A stretch of DNA of 64,000 nucleotides. It comes from Gallionella capsiferriformans ES-2. GTDB lineage: Bacteria; Pseudomonadota; Gammaproteobacteria; Burkholderiales; Gallionellaceae. Positions 53,306 through 60,831 of this stretch are shown here, piece by piece. A program made the position numbers and the translations under genes. How positions within the stretch are numbered: the stretch's first letter is position 1; each line of letters opens with the position of its first letter. The notes beneath the pieces were generated by a model. It worked only from the letters and a program-made list of their open reading frames with translations. It made no database searches and had not been told where the DNA came from. The DNA is taken from the NCBI RefSeq assembly GCF_000145255.1, contig NC_014394.1, positions 2,108,001 through 2,172,000 of the forward strand, read 5' to 3'.

Positions 53306-54478
53306 ATGTCACATGTGATGAACACTTATGCTCGCCAACCCGTCGCATTCGTTCGGGGAGAAGGCGTCTGGCTATGGGATAGCGCAGGAAATCGCTATCT
53401 GGACGGCTTGTCCGGCATTGCCGTCAATACGCTGGGTCACGCACACCCGCGCTTTACCGCTGCCCTCACAAAACAAATCGGCACGCTGATCCACTGCTCC
53501 AACGTCTATCAGGTCAATGAGCAGGAGCAACTGGCCGACAAACTGTGCGAGTTGTCCGGCATGCAGGAAGTGTTCTTCAGTAATTCCGGCTGCGAAGCCA
53601 ATGAGGCGGCGATCAAACTCGCACGCCTGTACGGCCACGGACGCGGAATCGATACCCCAGCCATCATCGTGATGGAGAAATCCTTCCACGGCCGCACGCT
53701 GGCCACCCTCTCAGCGACCGGTAACCGCAAGGTTCAGGCAGGTTTTGAGCCACTAGTCACAGGCTTCATCCGCGCGCCTTACAACGACCTGGACGCAGTG
53801 CGTCATATTGCCCAGCACAATGCCAATGTGGTGGCGATCCTGGTCGAACCCATACAGGGCGAAGGCGGCATCTGTACGCCGGATGCATCCTATTTGCAGC
53901 AGCTGCGTCAAATCTGTAACGAAAACAATTGGCTGCTGATGCTCGACGAAGTGCAAACCGGCATCGGCCGCACCGGCAAATGGTTCGCCCATCAGCACAC
54001 AGGAATTTTGCCGGATGTCATGACGCTGGCCAAAGGCTTAGGATCAGGCGTGCCCATCGGCGCTTGCCTTGCAGCGGGCAAGGCCACCGGCACATTCAAG
54101 CCCGGCAATCACGGCTCGACCTTCGGCGGCAACCCGCTCGCCTGTGTCGCAGGGCTAACCACCTTGAACATTGTCGAGCAAGACCGACTGGTGGCTCACG
54201 CAGAACAACTGGGGCAATTTATCCGCGCGGGCTTTACCACCGCCCTGCAAGGAGTCACGGGTTTCCGCGAAGTGCGCGGCATGGGACTGATGATAGGCGT
54301 AGAGCTGGATAAGCCCTGCGGCGATCTCGTCAAACAGGCATTAGCGCGCGGCCTCCTGATCAATGTCACCGCCGACAACGTCGTACGCTTACTCCCCTCT
54401 TTAGTCATTTCGCAGACGGAAGCACAGCAATTGCTGGACCTGCTCTGCCCGCTGATCAAAGAATTTTTGCAATCCTGA
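53306..54478 (+). CDS. argD: Acetylornithine aminotransferase
   Basis: The start is the ATG at 53306 behind AAAAGGTG, giving 390 residues; an upstream extension of 35 residues is not protein-like. It is a fold-type I PLP enzyme of class III: F-V-R-G-E-G-V-W-L-W-D-S, F-F-S-N-S-G-C-E-A-N-E-A-A-I-K, L-D-E-V-Q-T-G-I-G-R-T-G and the PLP lysine in T-L-A-K-G-L-G-S-G. It converts N-acetylglutamate semialdehyde to N-acetylornithine. It sits 12 bases before argF, with argG following. Confidence 0.95.
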   Translation: MSHVMNTYARQPVAFVRGEGVWLWDSAGNRYLDGLSGIAVNTLGHAHPRFTAALTKQIGTLIHCSNVYQVNEQEQLADKLCELSGMQEVFFSNSGCEANEAAIKLARLYGHGRGIDTPAIIVMEKSFHGRTLATLSATGNRKVQAGFEPLVTGFIRAPYNDLDAVRHIAQHNANVVAILVEPIQGEGGICTPDASYLQQLRQICNENNWLLMLDEVQTGIGRTGKWFAHQHTGILPDVMTLAKGLGSGVPIGACLAAGKATGTFKPGNHGSTFGGNPLACVAGLTTLNIVEQDRLVAHAEQLGQFIRAGFTTALQGVTGFREVRGMGLMIGVELDKPCGDLVKQALARGLLINVTADNVVRLLPSLVISQTEAQQLLDLLCPLIKEFLQS

Positions 54479-54490
54479 TTGGAACGAACC

Positions 54491-55426
54491 ATGTCAGAAA
54501 AAAATGGCGCGCCAGTAAAACATTTCCTGCAATTCAAAGACTTGAACCGCGAGGAATTGGAATATCTGTTCGAACGTACCCGCATCATCAAACAAAAATA
54601 TAAGTCCTACCAGCAATACTGGCCGCTGTCTGATCGCACGCTGGTGATGATCTTCGAAAAGGCCAGCACCCGCACCCGCCTGTCTTTCGAGGCCGGCATG
54701 CAGCAACTGGGCGGCTCGGCGATCTACCTGAATACGCGCGATTCGCAACTCGGGCGCGGCGAACCGGTAGAAGATGCAGGACAAGTGATTTCGCGCATGT
54801 CAGATATCGTGATGATCCGCACTTTCGAGCAGTCTATTATTGAGCGCTTCGCGGCCCATTCGCGCGTACCGGTCATCAACGGCCTGACCAACGAATACCA
54901 CCCATGCCAAATCCTGGCCGACATCTACACTTACATTGAGCAGCGCGGCAGCATTCAGGGCAAGACGGTGGCGTGGATCGGCGACTCCAACAATATGTGC
55001 AACACCTGGCTGCAGGCCGCCGAGATACTCGACTTTAACGTCCATGTCTCGACCCCGCCAGAATACGAAGTTGAACCCGAACGCGCAGGACTCTACGGCC
55101 ACGAACACTACGAAGAATTCACCGACCCGATGGAAGCAGCACGCGGCGCTGATCTGGTCACCACGGACGTGTGGACCAGCATGGGTTTTGAAGCTGAAAA
55201 CGAAGAGCGCATGAAGGACTTCGCAGACTGGCAGGTGGATGAAGACATGATGGCCGTTGCCGCAAAGGATGCGCTGTTCATGCACTGTCTGCCCGCACAT
55301 CGTGGCGAAGAAGTATCCGCCGGCGTGATGGACGGCCCGCAGAGCGTGGTCTGGGACGAAGCGGAAAATCGCCTGCATGTCCAAAAAGCACTTATGGAAT
55401 ACTTGCTATTAGGGAAAATTCAATGA
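54491..55426 (+). CDS. argF: Ornithine carbamoyltransferase
   Basis: A 311-residue enzyme starting at the ATG at 54491 (AACGAACC upstream). The carbamoyl phosphate site is S-T-R-T-R-L-S-F, then H-P-C-Q-I-L-A-D, W-I-G-D-S-N-N-M-C-N-T-W and the ornithine-binding H-C-L-P-A-H-R-G-E. It makes citrulline for arginine synthesis. Its last ~19 codons (N-R-L-H-V-Q-K-A-L-M-E-Y-L-L-L-G-K-I-Q) are repeated just downstream with different codons, evidence of an insertion or recombination here. Confidence 0.96.
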   Translation: MSEKNGAPVKHFLQFKDLNREELEYLFERTRIIKQKYKSYQQYWPLSDRTLVMIFEKASTRTRLSFEAGMQQLGGSAIYLNTRDSQLGRGEPVEDAGQVISRMSDIVMIRTFEQSIIERFAAHSRVPVINGLTNEYHPCQILADIYTYIEQRGSIQGKTVAWIGDSNNMCNTWLQAAEILDFNVHVSTPPEYEVEPERAGLYGHEHYEEFTDPMEAARGADLVTTDVWTSMGFEAENEERMKDFADWQVDEDMMAVAAKDALFMHCLPAHRGEEVSAGVMDGPQSVVWDEAENRLHVQKALMEYLLLGKIQ

Positions 55427-55557
55427 AAATAGAACTCTCTGAGCAGGCGATTTCGGCGCAGGCACAAAAACATCCGCGCAGCAGAGGCCGCAGCCAAAAT
55501 AGATTGCATGTACAGAAAGCTTTAATGGAGTACCTATTGTTAGGCAAGGTCAATTAA
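55423..55557 (+). pseudogene. Second copy of the argF 3' end fused to a short foreign frame
   Basis: An ORF of 44 residues opens at an ATG overlapping the argF stop (ATGA). Its first ~25 residues are unrelated to ArgF; residues from N-R-L-H-V-Q-K-A-L-M-E-Y-L-L-L-G-K-V-N repeat the ArgF end. The protein segment matches almost fully while many third-codon positions differ (for example CTGCATGTCCAA against TTGCATGTACAG). The second copy must therefore come from another argF lineage. Probably a scar of insertion of the following gene pair; a translated peptide is possible but unproven. Confidence 0.7.
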
Positions 55558-55570
55558 AAGGAACTTCGAT

Positions 55571-55840
55571 ATGCCAACAATCAGTATGTTTTACGGCATA
55601 CTTGTTTTGATGTTTTATCGGGACAACCGTCGCCATCATCTGCCGCACATTCATGTGCGCTACCAAGGGGTAGAAGCGGCAATTGCGATTGATGATGGCC
55701 GTATCTTTGATGGTGAGCTGCCACCAAAACAACTGAAGATGGTTCAAGCTTGGATTGAGATTCACAAGGAAGAATTAATGGTGGATTGGGAATTGGCGGT
55801 TAACGGTGAAGATCCATTCCGCATTGCGCCGCTACAGTGA
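55571..55840 (+). CDS. DUF4160-family protein
   Basis: An 89-residue protein of the DUF4160 family, recognised by P-T-I-S-M-F-Y-G-I-L-V-L-M-F-Y, then H-L-P-H-I-H-V-R-Y-Q and D-G-R-I-F-D-G-E-L-P-P-K-Q-L-K-M-V-Q-A-W. AAAAGGAAC precedes the ATG. It is nearly always found beside a DUF2442 gene, as here (seven bases apart); such pairs behave like toxin-antitoxin-type accessory modules, though I know of no firm biochemical role. It interrupts the argF-argG order. Confidence 0.85.
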   Translation: MPTISMFYGILVLMFYRDNRRHHLPHIHVRYQGVEAAIAIDDGRIFDGELPPKQLKMVQAWIEIHKEELMVDWELAVNGEDPFRIAPLQ

Positions 55841-55847
55841 GGAATAA

Positions 55848-56084
55848 ATGTTAATTGATGTTGTCAGTGTAAAAACCACGCCCGACTTTCAACTGGAACT
55901 CGCTTTTCAAAATGGCGAACAAAGGCGCTTTGATATGCGCCCCCTGCTGACTATGCGCCCGTGGAGTCGCATTTCTTCATCACAACTTTTTCATAGAGCC
56001 AAAATTGCTTATGGAACGGTCATTTGGCCCGGCGAAATTGATATTGCACCCGAAACACTTTATGACGACTCCACTCCGTTATGA
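55848..56084 (+). CDS. DUF2442-family protein
   Basis: A 78-residue protein of the DUF2442 family: D-V-V-S-V-K-T-T-P-D-F-Q-L-E-L-A-F-Q-N-G-E-Q-R-R-F-D-M-R-P, ending W-P-G-E-I-D-I-A-P-E-T-L-Y-D-D. TGAGGAATAA precedes its ATG. Partner of the DUF4160 gene; together they are a mobile-looking pair between argF and the thioesterase gene. Confidence 0.85.
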   Translation: MLIDVVSVKTTPDFQLELAFQNGEQRRFDMRPLLTMRPWSRISSSQLFHRAKIAYGTVIWPGEIDIAPETLYDDSTPL

Positions 56085-56120
56085 GCATATTGGCTAACAT
56101 ACAGAACAGGCTACAGTAGG

Positions 56121-56552
56121 ATGAAAGACACATTAAAACCGGGCATCCGCTTCGAGCACAAGTATTTAGTACCCGCCAATAAGACCGTGCCTGCACTGTA
56201 TCCGGAATCGCCTGAGTTTCTCGCGATGCCCGAGGTGTTCGCCACCGGCTTCATGGTCGGTTTTCTGGAGTGGGCCTGCATCATGGCGATCAAGCCCCAT
56301 CTGGATTGGCCTGAAGAACAATCCGTCGGCACGCATATCAACGTCAGTCACGAAGCCGCCACACCGCCCGGCCTTGAAGTGACCGCGAGCGTCGAACTGA
56401 CTATCGTTGACGGCAGACGACTGACATTCGCCGTATCAGCTCACGATGGCGTAGACACCATCGCCCGCGGCACCCATGAGCGCTATGTGATTAACAAAGA
56501 AAAATTCGATAACAAGCTGCGCGACAAGCGCGAAAAAATAAACCAACGATAG
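56121..56552 (+). CDS. Hotdog-fold thioesterase (FlK-like)
   Basis: A 143-residue protein with the layout of fluoroacetyl-CoA-thioesterase-like hotdog enzymes: L-A-M-P-E-V-F-A-T-G-F-M-V-G-F-L-E-W-A, later S-V-G-T-H-I-N-V-S-H-E-A-A-T-P-P-G, with Thr, Glu and His in places that fit the family's catalytic residues. The C-terminus is Lys/Arg-rich. The substrate is unknown. It precedes argG by nine bases. Confidence 0.82.
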   Translation: MKDTLKPGIRFEHKYLVPANKTVPALYPESPEFLAMPEVFATGFMVGFLEWACIMAIKPHLDWPEEQSVGTHINVSHEAATPPGLEVTASVELTIVDGRRLTFAVSAHDGVDTIARGTHERYVINKEKFDNKLRDKREKINQR

Positions 56553-56561
56553 GACACAACT

Positions 56562-57785
56562 ATGAGCGACATCAAAAAAGCAGTACTCGCCTACTCGGGC
56601 GGCCTCGACACCTCAGTCATCTTGAAATGGCTGCAAGACACCTATCAGTGCGAAGTCGTGACTTTCACCGCCGATGTCGGCCAGGGCGAAGAGTTGGAAC
56701 CGGCACGCGCCAAGGCGCTCAAGATGGGCATCACCCCTGAAAACATCTACATCGATGATCTGCGGGAAGAATTTGTACGCGATTTCGTGTTCCCGATGTT
56801 CCGCGCCAACACCGTCTATGAAGGCGAATACCTGCTCGGCACCTCCATCGCACGCCCGCTGATCGCCAAACGTCTGATCGAAATCGCATCAATGACGGGC
56901 GCTCAAGCAATCTCGCACGGCGCAACTGGCAAGGGCAACGATCAGGTGCGCTTTGAACTGGGCGCATACGCCTTGAACCCGAATATCAAGGTCATCGCAC
57001 CGTGGCGCGAATGGGATCTACTCTCACGCGAAAAACTGATGGCCTATGCCGAAAAACACGGCATTCCGGTCGAAATGAAACACAAACAAGGCGGCTCGCC
57101 CTACTCAATGGATGCGAACCTGCTGCATATCTCCTACGAAGGTCGTCATCTGGAAGACCCGGCAGCGGAAGCTGAAGACTCGATGTGGCGCTGGACCGTA
57201 TCACCTGAAGTCGCACCGGATGCCGCAGAGTATCTGGATCTTGAATTCAAGAACGGCGACATCGTGGCACTGAACGGTACAGCCATGTCACCTGCCACTA
57301 TACTGGCAAAACTCAATGAACTGGGTGGCCGTCACGGCATCGGTCGTCTGGATCTGGTGGAAAACCGCTATGTCGGCATGAAATCGCGCGGCTGCTACGA
57401 AACACCCGGCGGCACCATCATGTTAAAAGCCCATCGCGCCATCGAATCCATCACGCTGGATCGCGAAGTCGCCCATCTGAAGGACGATCTGATGCCGCGC
57501 TACGCCTCGATGATTTACAACGGTTACTGGTGGGCACCGGAGCGTCTGGTGCTGCAAACCCTGATTGATGCAACCCAGAAAACCGTCAATGGCTGGGTAC
57601 GCGTAAAACTGTACAAGGGCAACGTCATCGTTGTCGGGCGCGATTCCAAGACCGATTCGCTGTTCGATCCGACCATCGCGACCTTCGAGGACGACAAGGG
57701 CGCCTACGATCAAAAAGATGCGGCCGGCTTCATCAAGCTCAATGCACTGCGTTTACGCATCGCGGCCAAGCTGCATTCAAAATAA
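56562..57785 (+). CDS. argG: Argininosuccinate synthase
   Basis: A 407-residue enzyme joining citrulline and aspartate with ATP. The PP-loop is [15 protein letters not shown]; other hallmarks are [13 protein letters not shown] and [22 protein letters not shown] precedes the ATG. It completes the arginine steps from argD and argF in this run. Confidence 0.97.
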   Translation: MSDIKKAVLAYSGGLDTSVILKWLQDTYQCEVVTFTADVGQGEELEPARAKALKMGITPENIYIDDLREEFVRDFVFPMFRANTVYEGEYLLGTSIARPLIAKRLIEIASMTGAQAISHGATGKGNDQVRFELGAYALNPNIKVIAPWREWDLLSREKLMAYAEKHGIPVEMKHKQGGSPYSMDANLLHISYEGRHLEDPAAEAEDSMWRWTVSPEVAPDAAEYLDLEFKNGDIVALNGTAMSPATILAKLNELGGRHGIGRLDLVENRYVGMKSRGCYETPGGTIMLKAHRAIESITLDREVAHLKDDLMPRYASMIYNGYWWAPERLVLQTLIDATQKTVNGWVRVKLYKGNVIVVGRDSKTDSLFDPTIATFEDDKGAYDQKDAAGFIKLNALRLRIAAKLHSK

Positions 57786-57810
57786 CCGTTAAATTTTAAG
57801 GAACTATCCT

Positions 57811-58122
57811 ATGTCACAATTCGATAATGTCAGCGTAGTCAAAAAAGGCAATGTATTTTTCGACGGAAAATGCGTCTCGCATTCAGTTATTTTTGCCGAT
57901 GGCACGCGTAAGACAGTCGGCGTCATTCTGCCCAGCACCCTCACCTTTAACGTCGGCGTACCCGAAGTGATGGAAATCACCTCAGGCACCTGCCGCGTCA
58001 AACTGGGCAACGATACCGAGTTCCGCGTCTACGCTGAAGGCAGCCAGTTTTCAGTCCCAGCCAACGGCAGTTTTGTCATCGAGTCTGATGACGTCGTCAA
58101 CTACGTTTGCAGTTTCGGCTAA
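57811..58122 (+). CDS. ppnP: Pyrimidine/purine nucleoside phosphorylase PpnP
   Basis: A 103-residue cupin-like protein formerly YaiE/DUF1255: [29 protein letters not shown]-x-I-L-P-type stretch [11 protein letters not shown], and F-S-V-P-A-N-G-S-F near the end. It cleaves nucleosides with phosphate. AAGGAAC precedes the ATG; a YajQ gene follows 10 bases later. Confidence 0.93.
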   Translation: MSQFDNVSVVKKGNVFFDGKCVSHSVIFADGTRKTVGVILPSTLTFNVGVPEVMEITSGTCRVKLGNDTEFRVYAEGSQFSVPANGSFVIESDDVVNYVCSFG

Positions 58123-58132
58123 GGAGTACCGC

Positions 58133-58621
58133 ATGCCCTCTTTCGATATCGTTTCAGAAGTAGAAAAAGAAGAAGTTAAAAACGCGGTTGAACAAACCAA
58201 CAAGGAAGTCTCCACCCGCTTCGACTTCAAAGGCTCTAACGTGCGCGTCGAACAGGCCGAGTTGAAACTCACGATCTGGGCCGACAACGAATTCCAGCTC
58301 GATCAGGCGCAGGACATTTTGAACGGCAAGCTAACGAAGCGCGGCGTCGATATCAAGTGCCTGGAGATCAGCGAGAAAATCGAAAAAGTCAGCGGCAACA
58401 AGGTCAAACGTGAATGTGAAGTTAAAGTCGGCGTTGAAATTGAACTGGCGAAGAAAATCGTCCGCCACATCAAAGACAGCAAGATGAAGGTGCAAGCGAG
58501 CATACAGGGCGACACCGTACGCATCACCGGAAAAAACCGTGACGATTTGCAGGACGCGATCGCCTTCATCAAGAAGACGATCACCGACTTCCCGCTGCAA
58601 TATCAAAATTTCCGCGACTAA
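58133..58621 (+). CDS. YajQ-family nucleotide-binding protein
   Basis: The start is the ATG at 58133 behind AAGGAG, giving 162 residues; codons upstream belong to the ppnP region. Features: [30 protein letters not shown] and D-F-P-L-Q-Y-x-N-F-R-D. The family has two ferredoxin-like folds and some members bind cyclic-di-GMP, a connection of interest given the many cyclic-di-GMP proteins in the window. Confidence 0.95.
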   Translation: MPSFDIVSEVEKEEVKNAVEQTNKEVSTRFDFKGSNVRVEQAELKLTIWADNEFQLDQAQDILNGKLTKRGVDIKCLEISEKIEKVSGNKVKRECEVKVGVEIELAKKIVRHIKDSKMKVQASIQGDTVRITGKNRDDLQDAIAFIKKTITDFPLQYQNFRD

Positions 58622-58625
58622 CGAA

Positions 58626-59042
58626 ATGCAGAAGAACAGCATTGACGCCTATGTCGAATTCTCATTCAAAGGGGAATACTATCGCTATGCGAGCTGTCTC
58701 GACCTGCATCAGTTGCTGCTGCGGCACGATGAAATGCCGCCGATACACGCCCTGCTGGCACAGGAACACCGTGTTGATACCTACTCCTATTTGTTTGAGG
58801 TGATGGAGGAAGAACCCGTTGAGTTTTCTCATCCCCAAGGGATCGCGAACGATTACATGCGTGACGGCAAGTTTAGCCTGTACGAACTGGCTGAAAACTG
58901 GCATAACGCGAAGGCCGAAATCCTGCTGCAAACCGTTGCAGCGCGAGAACTAAATATCACCGATTTAAACCAGCAACCGGCTCTCAAACGTGCGCTCGTG
59001 GCCGCCTACCAGCTGGGTCATGGCGTGGGTCGTGGCAAATGA
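58626..59042 (+). CDS. Conserved hypothetical protein, 138 aa
   Basis: The start is the ATG at 58626, four bases after the YajQ stop. The product has A-Y-V-E-F-S-F-K-G-E-Y-Y-R-Y-A-S-C-L-D-L-H-Q-L-L, H-R-V-D-T-Y-S-Y-L-F-E-V-M-E-E-E-P-V-E-F-S-H-P-Q-G-I-A and ends G-H-G-V-G-R-G-K. It is soluble, with no motif I recognise. The stop overlaps the ATG of the DJ-1/PfpI gene (ATGA), so the two are coupled. Confidence 0.78.
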   Translation: MQKNSIDAYVEFSFKGEYYRYASCLDLHQLLLRHDEMPPIHALLAQEHRVDTYSYLFEVMEEEPVEFSHPQGIANDYMRDGKFSLYELAENWHNAKAEILLQTVAARELNITDLNQQPALKRALVAAYQLGHGVGRGK

Positions 59043-59581
59043 AAACGGCACTGGTGCTGTTCGCAGCAGGCAGCGAAGAACTGGAAACCGTCAGTATCGT
59101 CAACCTGATGCGCCGCGCTGGTATCCCGGTAACGCTGGCGGGCCTCACCTCCGGCGCATTAGCGGGCAGCAGAGGAATCTCCCTCTTGCCGGACACCACG
59201 CTGGATGCCGTACTGCACGACAGTTTCGACCTAATCGTGTTGCCCGGCGGTCAGCCCGGCACCCGGCACTTGATGGCGGATGCCCGCGTGCTGCAACTAA
59301 TTAAGCAGATGGCGAGTCAAGATAAGTTTGTCGCAGCGATTTGTGCCGCCCCGATGGTGCTGGCCGCTGCCGGATTGCTCGATGGAAAACGCGCCACCTG
59401 TTACCCGACCTGCCTCGATGACTACCCGAAAGTGCGAGTGCAAACGTCGGCGCTTGTCGAGGATGGCAAACTTATCACCTCACGCGGCCCCGGCACGGCG
59501 ATGGATTTTGCGCTGCTGCTCGTCGAGCGACTGGCCGGCAAGTTAAAGCGCGATGAAGTCGAAGCCGGTCTGGTTCGCTAA
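59039..59581 (+). CDS. DJ-1/PfpI (YajL-like) family protein
   Basis: A 180-residue protein with the nucleophile elbow F-V-A-A-I-C-A-A-P-M-V-L-A, the glutamate in A-A-G-S-E-E-L-E, and G-P-G-T-A-M-D-F-A-L near the end, as in YajL/ThiJ and DJ-1. Members act as protein deglycases or chaperones against glyoxals and oxidative stress; the precise activity is disputed for many of them. Coupled to the preceding gene and two bases from the following one. Confidence 0.92.
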   Translation: MKTALVLFAAGSEELETVSIVNLMRRAGIPVTLAGLTSGALAGSRGISLLPDTTLDAVLHDSFDLIVLPGGQPGTRHLMADARVLQLIKQMASQDKFVAAICAAPMVLAAAGLLDGKRATCYPTCLDDYPKVRVQTSALVEDGKLITSRGPGTAMDFALLLVERLAGKLKRDEVEAGLVR

Positions 59582-60349
59582 TTGCTAGCACTGTTCAACA
59601 GGCTGCCACCGTCCGTCACCGCACTGCTGCTGCAACTCGCGGGCGGTGCACTCTCTCTGCTACTTCTGCGCATCACCGGCATCAATCCTGTCCCGCTCGC
59701 CTTCGCGCTGTTGTGCGGCACACTTTCCGCAGGACTGAGTCATCTGGCAGGCCAGGCACGCTGGTGGCTCGCCATCCAGTTGCTGTTCGCCCCCGCACTG
59801 GTCATGACGCTCAGTTTCGACATTCCGCCGTGGCTGTTCCTTGCCGCTTTTTTGATCATGCTGACCGTCTACTGGAGCACCTTCAGCACGCAGGTGCCGC
59901 TGTATCTGTCCAGCAACAAAGTCTGGCACGCACTGGAAGACTTGCTGCCACCCGAGAGCACACGCTTCATCGATCTGGGTTCAGGCTTAGGTGGCGTGCT
60001 GACGCATCTGGCACGCGTACGACCTGACGGCCATTACTCCGGTGTTGAATACGCGCCGCTGCCTTTTTTATGGAGCTGGCTGCGCACCCGCCCTTATCCC
60101 AATTGCCATGTACACTGGGGCAGCATCTGGGATGAGCGCCTGCCCGCCTGCCACCTCGCGCAATACGATGTCGTATTCGCCTACCTGTCTCCCGTGCCGA
60201 TGGAAAAGCTGTGGCACAAGGCACGCGAGCAGATGCGTCCGGGCACGCTGCTGATCAGCAGCACCTTCAGCATTCCCGGCCACGCGCCGCAGCAAACGGT
60301 TCAGGTGGACGACCTGCACCAGTCGACCTTACAGGTCTGGCGGATGTAA
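59582..60349 (+). CDS. Membrane-anchored class I SAM methyltransferase
   Basis: A 255-residue protein from a TTG start directly after the previous stop (an in-frame ATG is not available nearby). About 110 N-terminal residues form three to four hydrophobic helices; the rest is a Rossmann methyltransferase with the SAM motif F-I-D-L-G-S-G-L-G-G-V-L-T-H-L and Y-D-V-V-F-A-Y-L-S-P-V-P. Related proteins annotated as class I methyltransferases occur in betaproteobacteria. The acceptor is unknown. Confidence 0.82.
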   Translation: MLALFNRLPPSVTALLLQLAGGALSLLLLRITGINPVPLAFALLCGTLSAGLSHLAGQARWWLAIQLLFAPALVMTLSFDIPPWLFLAAFLIMLTVYWSTFSTQVPLYLSSNKVWHALEDLLPPESTRFIDLGSGLGGVLTHLARVRPDGHYSGVEYAPLPFLWSWLRTRPYPNCHVHWGSIWDERLPACHLAQYDVVFAYLSPVPMEKLWHKAREQMRPGTLLISSTFSIPGHAPQQTVQVDDLHQSTLQVWRM

Positions 60350-60350
60350 C

Positions 60351-60731
60351 TTAGGCCGCCTCGACGGTGACAAACTCGATTTGCGCACCGTCATGAATCA
60401 ACTCCTTTACGGCACAATGGCTGATTTCCGCCAAAATCTGCTCGCGCTGCTCAGCCGTAATGCGCTCAGGAAAGGTAATTTCCGTCACAAATCGCGCCGG
60501 AATCAGCATATTGCCCTGACGCACAACGGGCTTGCAGGAAATTTCGATGCCTTCGGCGCTGATCCCCAGCGCCTTGCACGCCTTGCGCGTATAGACGCCG
60601 GCACAGCCCGCCAGCGCGGCATAGGTGGCTTCCAGCGGATTGGGCAGACTGCCATCCACGCCATAGCTAATGACGTGATTTTTATAGTGAACGTGTAACT
60701 GGCTGGCATCGGTCATCGACAACTGGTACAT
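60351..60731 (-). CDS. OsmC-family peroxiredoxin-like protein
   Basis: The start is the ATG at 60731 behind GAGGTTTACC, giving 126 residues; a longer frame to 60875 is not protein-like. Features: H-V-I-S-Y-G-V-D-G-S-L-P-N-P-L-E-A-T-Y-A-A-L-A-G-C-A-G (first Cys) and E-I-S-H-C-A-V-K (second Cys), the redox pair of OsmC/Ohr enzymes that remove organic hydroperoxides. It is convergent with the methyltransferase gene by one base. Confidence 0.87.
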   Translation of the reverse strand: MYQLSMTDASQLHVHYKNHVISYGVDGSLPNPLEATYAALAGCAGVYTRKACKALGISAEGIEISCKPVVRQGNMLIPARFVTEITFPERITAEQREQILAEISHCAVKELIHDGAQIEFVTVEAA

Positions 60732-60792
60732 GGTAAACCTCACTTGTATATTAGATAAAACTAATATAGCACATACGCGTATCAATGGCGAA

Positions 60793-60822
60793 AAAAAACC
60801 TGCCCGAAGGCAGGTTTTTAAA
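60793..60822. terminator. Terminator after the mtoAB-like unit
   Basis: AAAACCTGCC-CGAA-GGCAGGTTTT forms a 10-bp stem with a tetraloop and A/T runs on both sides, ten bases beyond the stop of the outer-membrane barrel gene, so the barrel gene is the last of its transcript. Confidence 0.85.
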
Positions 60823-60831
60823 TACAACTGC

